Source: Acanthococcus lagerstroemiae (Eukaryota > Arthropoda > Insecta > Hemiptera > Eriococcidae). From it: a stretch of DNA of 64,000 nt. The translations under genes and the position numbers were made by a program. Of this stretch, positions 35,008 through 46,543 are shown one piece after another. The stretch covers positions 67,591,814 through 67,655,813 of the forward strand of contig CM063107.1 of the NCBI GenBank assembly GCA_031841125.1, written 5' to 3'. The notes below the pieces were generated by a model. The model did not search any database. It was given only the letters and a program-made list of their open reading frames with translations, and was not told where the DNA came from. Numbering within the stretch: position 1 is the stretch's first letter; the number at the start of each line of letters is the position of its first letter.

Positions 35008-35502
35008 CAGCGATGGCATTCCGTTATAAATAACGTTATTCATAACGTTGTACGAGAAAATAAGGTTACGTTATACACAGTACCTAACCTAAGCTAATGA
35101 AGACATGACGTTTATTAAGTTTTCTGATGTCAAACCTATTTCAGTTGTCACATTGCGTGTCGCATTTTGATCAATAACGTAACGACATAGCGTTATAACG
35201 TTATGGTCATAACGCTATAAATTTTTCGTAGGAATTTCATCATAAATTTTCATAGTTTTCTAAATATTTTTGAAGGCTCAACTGTTGGAGCAGCCAGGGA
35301 GGCAAAAATAAAAGAAAATTATCCATTAATGGCTTTCAAAACCCCTTCATTTATTCCTTTATATTAGTATAAACGTTATCAGAGCGTTATTCATAATATA
35401 CATTATAATGAAACAAGAATTTGTAACGTTACAAAATAATAACGTTATTATAACGTTACTAAAACGTAACGCAACCATTCCGTTATGCCATCAGTATCAC
35501 TG
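35008..35502. mobile_element. hAT-like element built on the word AACGTTA
   Basis: The ends CAGCGATGGCAT and ATGCCATCAGTATCACTG are imperfect inverted repeats. The flanks cctggacc (35000-35007) and cctggacg (35503-35510) match at 7 of 8. The interior carries many copies of 'aacgtta', 'cgttat' and 'ataacg' on both strands, densest near the two ends. Confidence 0.7.
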
Positions 35503-35518
35503 CCTGGACGCCTGGACC

Positions 35519-36456
35519 CAGGGTTGCAATGTTTTAAAACTAATTGTTTTAAAACACGTTTTCAACATGTTTTAAAACAATTAAAAAAACAATATTTGTT
35601 TTAAAACGTTTGTTTTGTTTAAAACGTGTTTTTTTAACCATGTTTTTTTTAGTTGTTTTTTTCGTTTTATTTGAGATTTTCTCACCCAGAACTTACAGGA
35701 ACCAAAATAATTTGTCAAGTACAAATAAATTTCAGAATTTCACGCAAAAATTTCCAGAATGATTTGATATTAGTGATAATCAGGGATGGCAAAAGAAACC
35801 ATTTTTTTTTTCGTTTCGTTATTTCGTTTCAATATTTTTGACAAAAATCAATCGTTATTTCGTAATTTCGTTATTTTTTCGTTTCGTTTGTTTGCCATCC
35901 CTGCTATTTACTGAACTCACCCTGACTCAACTCACCCGGGAAAAGAAATGAAATTTTGATTACAGTAGGCTCGGCTACTAGTACCCGACCCTAGAAAGTG
36001 GTTGTAATAGGCTCGGCTACTAGTAGCCAATCCTTAAAAAGATCACAAATCAGAAAACTAGGGATGGCAAACGAAACGTTTTTTTTTTTTTCGTTTCATT
36101 ATTTCGTTTCAATATTTTAGACAAAAATCAATCGTTATTTCGTTTCGTTTCATTTGCCATCCCTGGTGATAATTATCAATACATTTGTTAGTTGTTGGCC
36201 CAACAACAGGTATTCTTGCTAACAGTAACTCACTGGGTGACGTCAGAGTTGAAGGTCGAATTACGGAACGAAAAGGTAAGACAAAATGTCGGAAATCGGG
36301 GAAAAATAAAAAAAAAGTTTTAAAACAATGAAAAAAACATTGACAACAACATGTTTTAAAACAAAAAATATTTTAAACCAAAAAAACGTTTTAAAACAAA
36401 AAACACAGTTGTTTTGTTCTTTTTTTAAAAAAAAAAGGTTTTTTTTTGCAACCCTG
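35519..36456. mobile_element. hAT-like element built on the word GTTTTAAAAC
   Basis: The left end CAGGGTTGCAATG and the right end TTGCAACCCTG are inverted. The flanks cctggacc (35511-35518) and cctggagg (36457-36464) match at 6 of 8. 'gttttaaaac' and its fragments crowd both ends (35530-35640 and 36318-36430). A composite element (35781-36165) is nested in it. It ends about 310 bases before the TFAM start codon. Confidence 0.7.
35781..36165. mobile_element. Composite of two TTTCGTTTCG MITEs with an 8 bp target-site duplication
   Basis: Two similar MITEs, 35781-35903 (CAGGGATGGCAAA to TTTGCCATCCCTG) and about 36060-36165, lie on either side of a spacer. The spacer holds two copies of 'ggctcggctactagta'. 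The exact 8-mer gtgataat stands before the first MITE (35773-35780) and after the second (36166-36173). The inner ends have no such match. The whole block thus looks like one insertion. Confidence 0.75.
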
Positions 36457-36765
36457 CCTGGAGGCCTGGACCCGGAGACCTGGACCCTACTATAGCACTC
36501 CTAGTGAGCAATTCGACTTTTAAAAAGGTAAACATCATACTTCGTGAAAACCTCAACGAGAAGCCAACAAAAAAGTGAAAATGAATTCAAATTTCAAAGA
36601 AAGAATAGATAAGCATGATGAAATAAATTTCAGATTCTGCATTCTGGTACCAAACCGTTTTAGTAATAAAAATGAAGAAGTGATGGTATTTAAGTTTTGA
36701 TTAGTTTCCAAGATAAGCCGTGAAACTTCGAAATATTATTCCATATTTAATAACTGTACTACAAA

Positions 36766-39700
36766 ATGCAGGTTCTAAACGTATTGAGATGTATTCCACG
36801 ACAAAGTTGTTCAACTATTCACAGGTTGGATCCTTAGATTATCGCAAGTTTTTCTTCATCTGTTATATTTCAACAGTCATCGACTGGAGTGGCATTTGCT
36901 TTAATTGATGACCATTTATGTTTCCGTTTCTGCAGAATTGGCGTTCTCATCGATACTCAGAAATTTGGCTTCGCCGGTAAGGCGCCAACATTAGAAGGTG
37001 TACCAGAAAAACCCAAGAAACCGGGCGGAGCTTTCCTCATGTTTTTTCAAAATATTCGAGAAAACTTGCGTGCACAGTATCCAAATGCGTCATATCACGG
37101 TAAATAACAATATCGTAGATGTCGACTGACGTGATATCACTCATTCATTTTTGAATCTTAACCCCTCGAACAGAACTCAAGTTCTTATCCAAATGGATAA
37201 TGAATTTGTAGATTAAATTATTTCCATCTTCAGAATCACAAGTCGTTCTATTATTTTTTATTTATTTTTGAGCGCATTTGTTTTATATCAGCCCGAACAG
37301 AAAGGTTTTACCTCATATATTATTGTAGTTTTTACTTGATTTACAGAGATTTTGAGAACTGCAGGTGAAATGTGGAAAAACTGCGATGATGAAACCAAAG
37401 CTAGGTTTGTAGCTGCGCACAAGACAGCTAATGTGAAATACGTGGAAGCACTTCATGAATATGAAACCAATTTGACTCCGGAACAAGCCAACATAATTGC
37501 AGAACATAGAAACGCGGAAAAAGCAACGACAAAAATGAAAAAGAGACGAGAAAGAGTATGTAGTCATAATTCGATACTCTATTCGTCTTACTTAGTTGAT
37601 TTTTGTTATTTTAAATCATTTAATTCATTGCTTAGGAAACGGAATCCAGCAAACCGAAGAAACCGCCTAACGCATTCGGCTTATTTTTGACTTCGATGAA
37701 AGATTCAGTAAAAGATTACGATAACACTAAGGTCAGATTTGTTTTTCCTTTGATACATGAATCTATTACGCCTTACCATTTCTGCGATGACCATAAGTAC
37801 GAATAGTCGACCTGGAGTGGGAGAAGTCATGGGGAGCTTAAAAATATCAAAAAATGCTGATAATTCATCGCTCGTATAATTTTTTGGCTTTGTGGAGGAC
37901 TTACAGTGGATTTAAGGAACGTATCTAAGCCTTCCTCCATTTGCGTCTATGGCGATACCATTAACGTTTCTTAATCTGCTAATTATTCTTTTGAAACGAC
38001 AGGACTGGCTCAAAAATATGACTCAGAAGTGGAAAGATTTGCCAGAAGAAGAGAAAAACAGTTACGTAATTAAAGCAAAAGAACTTCGTGTTGCCCACAA
38101 AACTGACGTACAGAAATGGGCAGAAACCAATGTCGATTCTGCTGAGAATTCAGTTATTACGAGTAAACAGAAACGGGTGAGTGGCCATCAGGATGGAAAC
38201 GGTAAGATAAAAGTTCGAATTTTCCAAAACCATATCGATGGCCAAAGTTTACATTCTAGTAACTCGAAATCCAAGTCTTTCAGTGCGGATAGTAAATTGT
38301 TTAGTAGTGAGTTACGTGCCTATTGTAAGCAGTGGTGTTGAAATTGAAAGGGAAGGGGTACAAAGCCACCCCACAATAAATCAAAACTATTCAAAAAGTT
38401 AATGAAAAGGTGTCATGAGAAATGTCAAGAGATTTTACGTTCGGCTACTTTCAGAAACAATTTTGTTTTGCTTCTCTGATTTTTGTATCTCTCTTGTTGA
38501 AATTGAAAGGGAAGGGGTACAAAGCCACCCCACAATAGATCAAAACTATTCAAAAAGTTGATGAAAAGGTGTCATGAGAAATGTCAAGAGATTTTACGTT
38601 CGGTTACTTTCAGAAACAATTTTGTTTTGCTTCTCTGATTTTTGTATCTCTCTAAGAAAGAAAAAAAAAAAAACTTTCGATGCCACTGTCAGATTTCCGA
38701 AATTTTTTTGTGATAAAACCAAGAAAAATTTACTTCCTCTCAATTAGAATTGCACATTGTATAAAACTTGTTCATTGTTACCCATGTCGTACCATTTCTT
38801 AGCACTGAATGATTCAGATTTTGTTCCATCTACGTTACTATTTTCTTTCTTTGAGTTTGGATACCCATAAGGAAAATTGAAGTCTTCTTTTTCCATTCTC
38901 TTAACGAATGTTGACCCTATTGAGACATTGGTGAATTAGGTGAGAACGAAAGTGAGTTCTCCAAAGGTGATCTCTGTTTCAAATTTACGTGTGACCTATC
39001 CCTCGACAATCGATTAAAGATAAAAAAACTGAAAAAGAATCTCGAATGCGCGTGATTTGAATACCAGTTTTGTGTACGCGGGCGCTCGCTCCTTCGATTG
39101 TAAATGTTTCCTCACTTTAAAAATACCATGTTGCAATTTCATTTCTCAAGTTATTTCATAATAATTCTTGTATTGTTTTGTTGCAGCATGATGACCTCTT
39201 GGAAGAGAATAGTCCGAACGAATTACGAGCTGAAACTAAAGCTGAACCGAACTCAATGAAAAGTGGTACAATATCTAAATCACCCTCGGCTAAAAGTGCT
39301 ACGAGAATCGTACAAACTAAATGTAATGACCGAAAATCGAAGAAAGCTGATCACAAAATGGTTCCAAACCTGATTGATAGCGATTCGACGTTGATCAATG
39401 ATGTCAACGTCACACCAAAATCGACAAAAAAATATCTCGCATCTCACCAAAACTTGGCGGAAAATATAGTCAAAACTGTGCCACACGCTTTGAAAAGTGA
39501 TTCGAAAACCAAAAAAAAGTCTGTAAACAGTGATATCAAAATCACATTGAACTTTCAGAAGAAGGATCCTGTGACTCAAAAAAACACTGAGGAAAGTAGT
39601 GTCAAGATCTTACCAAATCCAGTAGAACGTGACACGCAATCCGAAATCAAATCAGTGAACAGTGCCACCAAAAACACATCCAACTCTGAGAAGAATCCTG

Positions 39701-39912
39701 TAACCGAACGAACCACTTTAAGCGACCTCAAAATTACTCCAAATCCAATGGAAACAGATTCGCCCTCAACAACCGAAACGAAGTCCCTGGACAGTGAAAA
39801 ACAAAATCATATGACTCACCAAAGCTCGAAGGAACGAAGTGACCAAGCTGATTTGAAGGATAATTCATTTTTTAATTTTTTTCGTAATATTGCTGAAAAA
39901 TTCAAGAAGTAA
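36766..39912 (+). CDS. TFAM: Mitochondrial transcription factor A with long repetitive C-terminal tail
   Basis: Six exons, 36766-36824, 36936-37099, 37347-37555, 37636-37731, 38003-38176 and 39187-39912, join in frame to 475 residues. TFAM packages mitochondrial DNA and starts its transcription. Residues 1-20 ('MQVLNVLRCIPRQSCSTIHR') are a typical Arg/Ser-rich, acid-free presequence. HMG box 1 spans about 45-112 ('PEKPKKPGGAFLMFFQNI..'), a basic linker 113-147, and HMG box 2 about 149-215 ('KPKKPPNAFGLFLTSM..', '..MTQKWKDLPEEEKNSY'). Residues 1-234 alone equal a normal insect or vertebrate TFAM (~245-260). The last exon adds 241 mostly Lys/Ser/Thr/Asn residues with a 40-43-residue repeat. The donor at 36825 (GTTGGA) is weak, but it alone supplies the presequence. 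Two HMG boxes plus a presequence make TFAM the best call. Confidence 0.9.
38337..38654 (+). repeat. Two-copy tandem repeat, 159 bp unit, in the TFAM intron
   Basis: Copy 1 (38337-38495) and copy 2 (38496-38654) both start 'gttgaaattgaaagggaagg' and end 'ttttgtatctctct'. I count only about three differences, so the duplication is recent. Confidence 0.9.
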
Positions 39913-40299
39913 ATTTGATTTCGTGTTCTCGTTGCAGTATTGTAACATGAACCGAGTGTGGGATTTTCCTAGATTTTGTTATGCTCATTTGTATTGTGCC
40001 TGTGACATTATTATGAGATGACTCAGGGATCTTGTTAATTCTTAAGTAAACGATGAACGATTTTGTTTTCATACTAACGTATTCATTTTTTCTGATTTGC
40101 ATAGAATATGTACCGGTCGATGTAATTTATTTCCATTTTTGTACTGATTTGTTAATTGTTCAGACTATTCTTTACTTGTGTGCTACCTTTGCTACCGAAA
40201 GGTGGTACAGAATTGTTAAGTAGAGTCAATTTTCAATAAGCTGTAGATACGTTTTGTATTTTGTTGAATTCGTGATGTAACTGTTCGAATATATTTAAG

Positions 40300-40305
40300 A
40301 ATAAA
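40300..40305 (+). promoter_or_regulatory. Poly(A) signal of TFAM
   Basis: AATAAA lies about 390 bases after the TFAM stop codon in AT-rich DNA, at a plausible distance for the 3' end of the transcript. Confidence 0.55.
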
Positions 40306-41943
40306 TTTAAATCCAACTTTATTCATTAATTACTAAATTCAAAAAGAAAAACTGGATTATGTTGAATTTTTCGTGAATTTGGATCACAATCAAGCCGGTA
40401 CAGCAGTAAAAAACTTTAAATTCCCGGTAATTATAAGTATAATGGTGCTATTTTTTTTGTAACTTTCATTTACTAGTCGAATTTACTAACTTGAAATTTA
40501 TAGATACTAATCTGGAAAAATTTCAGGCTTCGTTATTGTAAGTTAATGTCCACCTTTGCATCGCTTTTTCAAGTTCAAGATATTGATCCTCACACAAACT
40601 GGGAGTACTGAATTCACGTTTTACGACGAAAAATGCTATTTTATTTACAATCGTTTTATTTTATTTATTTTAAATTTTTTTTTGAGAAGAATAGAAAGTT
40701 AAAGTTACAATGTTAACTTTAGAAGTTATCCTTAAATAAAGCGTTGAAATTCTTGTGTGAAGCCCAATTCGCAAAAAGAAAAGAACTACGTACCAAGAAG
40801 GGAGTCTCCCAGTGGGCAATTTTTTGTTGACAACAAAAGTTAAAACTAATGTCGGATTAAGAAACTTAGCCACCCTAGGCCGACAATTTTTATGTCACTC
40901 CTATGTGTCACAATAAGAAGAAAAAAAAGTTATCTTCGTTGGCTTTCAGGGAAATACGGCGCTGGTTAGAACAATCAAAATTACAAATTAAAAAAATTAC
41001 AAAAAGTAACTCGATGTTTTCATGGTCACTGGTTTTAAATACTGCGATCATATATTTCCTCTGTCTCCTTTTGAATATTGCTGAAATGTATGAGAATGTC
41101 AAATTTATTGCAGTGAAATTTAAATTTTGAGCGTTTAATCGAAGTCAGAGCAAAAGTTTAATACAAAAATCAGATCCCTATTCGACAAGTTATAATTTTT
41201 TTAAACGTTTTTTTAGTCACGTCAATTTTATGTATTTCAAGTTGTACTCAGCGACTTTCTGCGGTATTCAGAAAACAGAAGGGAAATTTTGAAATTTTTT
41301 AAAAACAAATTTGTGATTTCTTTTTCCTTAGGCTTCGTAACGACGTGCTTGAAGATAACTTTACGAAGAAATTGTAAATTCATCAGTTTTACAGGGACGT
41401 CTAAGTTGACACCAGATCAGAAGTTTGATTCAATATTTAAAATTAGCGAGAGAAGATTAATTTCAATGACATTCGTTATTTTTTATTTGTATTTCACGTG
41501 ACGCAAAGTTTCTAACAATATGTGCTTTGCTAGTTCGTTTAATTTCTCACCTAAACTAAGCCTATTCAAAATGTATTTTATATTTGTATCTAAATTGGAG
41601 CTGAATCAAAAATCTGACGAAATATTCGCATTTAGCGATCTAAAAACCACTATTTTTGTAGCTTGTTTAATGTGTTATTAGAAATTTCCGTGTTGATGAA
41701 CCCTTCCCTGGTCTTTCTTTGGACAATGGGGGTGAGAGGCGAGTTTGTTCAAAATCAGACCATTAAAAAATTAAGATTGTCTTCAAGTCTATTAAAAAAA
41801 AAAAAAAAACATATCAATCAGATTAGAATCAAGGTAAAAACTCTGAAGGTCTGGATCAAAGTCAATTCTCAATTCTTTGTATTTTTGTGTAGTTCCGGAC
41901 AGGTGGTGGTTCTGGACTAGCGACGATTTCCACAACTTAATTC
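40306..41943. other. Intergenic AT-rich DNA downstream of TFAM
   Basis: I see no gene or clear repeat. Open frames are short, and many run through A/T homopolymers. Confidence 0.4.
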
Positions 41944-42303
41944 GGACCTAGCAGCGTAGTGGCTGACATCTGGTGGAAGTTTTTAACAACATCCGTTTAC
42001 ACACCATTACTAACGCACGCACAGGATGAATATAAGCTAATAGAACTTAATTTTCGAGTGATTCTGCACTAATTCCAATAAATTTTTTCGGAAAAACCTG
42101 TCCTAAATGTTATTTAAACATTACTGGGCTATCTATTTTTACTAGGATTGGTATCATAAATGAATTTTTTGACGAAATTGGAACGAAACGAAAATCACGA
42201 TTTTCCCATTTAAATGCATAGAGACAGACGTTCACCGCTATCCTAACGTTGAGCGACAGAGGGGGAAGACTCGATGCTAGCGCAACACCGCGCTGCTAGG
42301 TCC
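41944..42303. mobile_element. Possible MITE with GGACCTAGCAGCG ends
   Basis: A 13 bp sequence, GGACCTAGCAGCG, at the left occurs exactly inverted at 42291-42303. The 360 bp between has no coding capacity. No target-site duplication is seen, so the call rests on the inverted ends alone. Confidence 0.45.
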
Positions 42304-42516
42304 AAATATGAATGTAGGCTGCTGGGAAAAGAATATGATGTGGCAACACTGTACATATTATATCGATCTGCCACAATAAAAATCAGCCGGGTATTTTGTA
42401 AATTAAAAAAAAAAAATTGGTAATGATTTTTTGACGAAAACTGACCATTGCCCAGGGAGATTGACCTTTTTGGCAAAAAGTAACAATTCAGAGGAGACAG
42501 TGTACTAAAAGACTGC

Positions 42517-42761
42517 TCAGCATCCCGCTGTACAAATCTCAGGAAACAAACGAGTTGCTATAATAACAAAACTAAGTTACCTAGTCAGTCACAACTTAGA
42601 AGGAGTGCAAGAAAGATACGATAGGTTGTTGAAAGCTTTGGAAGAAATTCTGTCCGAAGTTGGCGAGCGTCAAAATGTAGCCGAAACTGATAACAAACTG
42701 AACGAAAAAATGAAGGAGCTTATTGGGAAAATGTCCAAGCTGAAAGATGTGCAGAATTAAG
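42517..42761 (+). pseudogene. Exon-like ORF for a helical protein, interrupted
   Basis: After a good acceptor (..ctgctcag) a frame reads 'HPAVQISGNKRVAIITKLSY' and continues with a charged helix, '..RYDRLLKALEEILSEVGERQ', ending 'KMKELIGKMSKLKDVQN' at a TAA. The same frame stays open for 24 more codons after that stop ('DFHLVRETVEESWS..'), as if the stop were a mutation. Codons look protein-like, unlike the surroundings. I do not recognise the family. It may be a retrocopy fragment or one exon of an unseen gene. Confidence 0.35.
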
Positions 42762-44598
42762 ACTTCCATCTGGTTAGAGAAACAGTGGAAGAATCCTGGT
42801 CGACGAAAGTCAGAAAAATCATTTTCCAATGTTAATATTTGCTTCGAAGCATAAATTCTTTATCCAATAAGGGTAAGCTTTTTAACAAAGCGGAAATTAG
42901 TGGAGAAGCAACTAAATTTTACTCTCATATCTAAGCACAGCCCAGAAAGGAGAGCGAACTCAGTAACATACCCAACCCCTGCCTTCGTATCCAGGTTTGA
43001 AAAATAATGACATTCTCTCCCAAATTTTAGTAATTTAATAGAATAATGAATATAGAGAACTTTTTTAATATTTGCTACTCAAATTTCGTTCATATTTCTC
43101 TAATTATTTCTTATAAATCGAAAAGAATGGCCGTTCTTCTCATTCATTCGGAGGGTCAGCGGTGGCGATCTGTGCTTTTCCCGAGGGGAGGGTGGGGAGT
43201 TATTTTAAAATTATCCCTAACACTTTTCTGTAAATTAAAAGAGAAAAAAAGTTGTTACTGCAATTGGGTGTTCTAAGAATTAGAATGGGGTAAATATCGA
43301 TCCTGTAGGTATTGCGTAAACAGAAGAGTTTTGAGCTCCCTACTGATATCAACTAAATTCTGATGGGGTGACTGGATATGGGAATTCACTAAAATTGAAT
43401 AATACAACACCAAAATATTAAAACATCATTTCTTGGGGATTCCGAGTTGCTCAATTTAATTTTTGATATCAGTCCAACAGTTAAAAATTGTGGCACTTCA
43501 GGGCTGAGGTCACACTGTTAGCATCACATCGGAAGAATACATGAACTTAAATTGAGGAACAACGAAAAATGCAACTATAGAGGATACCTGCCTCTTGATT
43601 CACAAGTTTTGTTGATCACTGAACTCATTTTTCGTACTTTATCAGATTTATTCTACGTCAACTATAAGAACACACTCACTGATCAGGGCCTAGAAGGGTT
43701 CAACAATATCGTAAAATATAATTATGCATACCAAGAATTAGGTTTTCGAGTCCACTTGACTGGTTCGTGACACCTTCCTATCCTTAAAATCTGAAAAAAT
43801 TTCAAATAGACGTGATAGAGTAATACAAATACGAGTATCTTCCATTTGGTTCTTACAAATGACAGAACACTTACTTTTACTCATATGATGATAGTGGGGC
43901 GTATGGCGGTGCGCGCATGCCAAATTGACCTCGAGACATCGCACCCCTAACCTGGAATTACCTCGATTGGGCCTGCGTTAGGATAGGGGGAAACGCTTTG
44001 AGGTAGGCAACCCTTCTACCCCATTTCTCCTCTCCCGGCGGCGAATCTGCGGCATCTTATTCTGCTTCACTGTCGATTTGCGCCGGATCTTCCTCTTCTT
44101 CTGTTGTTTGTTGCAGCGACATCGTCCCGTCGTCAGTGTTCGTGGGATGGCGAGTGCCGGCACTGGGTGCTGTGACAGCTACCTCTGTCTTTGCCACTAC
44201 TTTTATGCATAAATTGGAGTTAAAACAACTCTTCCAAACGCTGTAACACTATTGTTAATTAGATTTTTAACATAGCCCAAAGGCGTACCAGAGGGGAGAC
44301 AAGAAGATCCCCAAAGGTTTGACATTTGGCTTCAGATGAAAAATCAGTACCCACTGCTAAAGAATATTGGAAATTTTGAAATTTTTTGAGACTTTTTTTC
44401 TTCTTTTTTTATGATTTGGATCAGTAGAGAAATCTTAAAAAATTAGATTTCTAGTTTAAAAAATGTGGGTTCCCCTTTCAAACAATTTCCCTTCAGAGTG
44501 CCTTTGGTATAGTTTTTACGACCTCAGTGAACAACAATGGACCACTAGAAACCGCAAAAGTGGCCCATATCAGCAGACGGCTGGCTTAAAATCATATA
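42762..44598. other. Intergenic DNA, partly GC-richer
   Basis: The part at about 43880-44200 is GC-richer than its surroundings. It contains a basic open frame on the minus strand (43978-44163) that I cannot assign. The rest shows old repeat phrases related to those at 34.0-34.5 kb but no gene. Confidence 0.35.
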
Positions 44599-44985
44599 TG
44601 ACCTGGAATTATGAAATGTGCCTCTTGTGCAAAAACAGGTTTTTGAGATAAACGAGTGTAAAGATGGGATGATGGCAGTGGTGCGCGCAGATGTACATAG
44701 CGTGTACATCTGTGGTGGTGCGTTTATGCATTGCTATGACAACTGCGTTTCAAATTCTTGTTCTCTGTCATTCCCCTAGGCCCGTTTCACACAACGCCAT
44801 ACAAACGGATGTTTTTAAGCTTTTGGCGTAATTTTTAAATGCAATTTGTGGAAAAACTAATAAAGATAGAAAGCTGCGGGATTTGTTTCATTTGAGAGAG
44901 CGTGATTTTTTCTGTAAGAATTGTCAAAAAAGTGAAAAATAATTTTTTGATACTTACCAGAGGCACATTTCATGATTCCAGGTCA
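44599..44985 (+). mobile_element. TIR element, family C, copy 2, uninterrupted
   Basis: The left end TGACCTGGAATTATGAAATG is mirrored at the right as 'catttcatgattccaggtca'. The interior matches 17613-17934 plus 18468-18529, including the cacagatgtaca hairpin (with changes) and 'cccctaggcccgtttcacac'. It supplies the empty site for the nested element at 17935-18467. Confidence 0.75.
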
Positions 44986-46543
44986 CTATTGCATATAATA
45001 GGCCCTACTAAATATTAAAAAAAAAATTTTTTTTTAAGATTTACTATAATTGCGAACCTTTATTGCATATGTATAAGAAGGGCTCCAGAAACATCGTCCA
45101 AATTTTTTCTATGGGGGGGGGGGGGGGTAGAAAAACAGGTAACAGCATTATTGAATCCGCAAGAAGAGGAGAATCCCTAAATTATTGCTGTCAAAGTTCC
45201 TGTTTTCTTTTCACTAATACTATTACTGATGGAAGGATAAATGTGCAAGGATGTTTTATTTTTTGTGGGGGTATGGTCACTAAAAAACCTTTCATCTGTA
45301 ATTGATCAAGACTAAAATAAGAAAATAAATAGTTTTGAAGTTTTTGAAAACAAATTGGAATTCCTGATGAAAATGATTTTGTTTGGAAACACTACATCAG
45401 TCTCTTCTTATAATACTTGATATTCACGGGTGTCAGATTTGCACAAACACTTTCGTAAAGTGTTCATGTGAAAAATCACTACAACTAGTAACACAGCTGA
45501 AATAAAATACGGACATATGCATTTGATAAGTATTCATAATACTTCTTAATTAGCTTTCTATACATACCTGACTATTTACTCACTGTCAAAATTTGTCGAT
45601 TATACCGCGTTCTCATATTCACAGCTGAAATGTTAAAAAAGTAAAATAAGTACAAAAGGTACGTATTTGACAAATAATCATAAGTACCTAATGTGATCAT
45701 CAATACATAGGTATCTACTTACCATTAGAATACGTCGAAGTAGGCTTATAACACGGACATTATAAATCACGGTTTTCAAGTAATTTAATAAACACGAACA
45801 TGAACATTCACTGAGACACCGAAGTAGGATTTCAACACGGAAATTATAAATCACATTCTTCAATTAATTTAAAATCTTAAATATGAACATTCACGGAAAC
45901 AGTAAACACTTTCAAACGAACTTTCGAATTCTGATGCTTCACACTGTCAGTTTTTTCTTATAACTACCCAACACCATCTAACTACAACAGCGAATTCAAG
46001 TGGAAAGGGGGTTATGTAAATCCTGAAAAATGTATGCATGCACAATAAACAAGAATCAGTAACTCATCAGCATCATCAATACCTCGTGCTATAATTTTCA
46101 TTTCAAAGTTAATGCGCAAGTTACCTCAGAGTTTTGTTCGTCAAACATGTATCAATTCATTAGTTCAAGATTGGTTGGTGCCACCAATTGATTGCAGTCA
46201 AGGGAAACTTGAATCGCTGTTTTAAATACCACTAAATTGAAAGAAACTCACCGGCTGGAGCGCTTGAGATGCATACGCGAAATTGACAAAAACTATGCGA
46301 AAGTGGCCTGATTAATACAATTAAACGCGAACGCGGAACCGCAATCATCGTGAAAACGCACCAATTCGATTAAAAAAAAAATTAAGACTGACACACCCAG
46401 GGAACGCGACCGAACACAAGGGAAATCGCGAGCGACCGCACTTTCCTAACGAAAATGGAAACACATGAAACTGAAAGTTCCTATTACATAGTTCCATTGA
46501 CTTATGAAAAATCATTTTCACTAAAGAAAAGTTATTCTCAATT
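44986..46543. other. Intergenic DNA with poly(G) run and a small tandem repeat
   Basis: A run of 14 G's lies near 45114-45127. A two-copy tandem repeat lies at 45737-45905. I see no gene. Confidence 0.4.
45737..45905. repeat. Two-copy tandem repeat, 84 bp unit
   Basis: 'gaagtaggcttataacacgg' followed by 'attataaatcac' at 45737 recurs at 45821 as 'gaagtaggatttcaacacgg' with the same continuation. Both units end near 'gaacattcac'. The copies are moderately diverged. Confidence 0.65.

Noticed and set aside
38177..38341. Coding extension after TFAM exon 5
   Set aside because: The frame stays open 54 codons past the donor, but the donor is a strong GTGAGT and the next exon continues in phase. 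I treat it as intron, with retention noted as a possible isoform.
39280..39579. Minus-strand 99-residue ORF
   Set aside because: Antisense shadow of the TFAM tail exon.
42596..42829. Minus-strand 77-residue ORF
   Set aside because: It is the antisense shadow of the exon-like plus-strand frame at 42517-42761.
43978..44163. Basic minus-strand ORF (Arg/Lys-rich) as a TE gag or host exon
   Set aside because: Too short, with no zinc knuckle, no splice context and no recognised homology.
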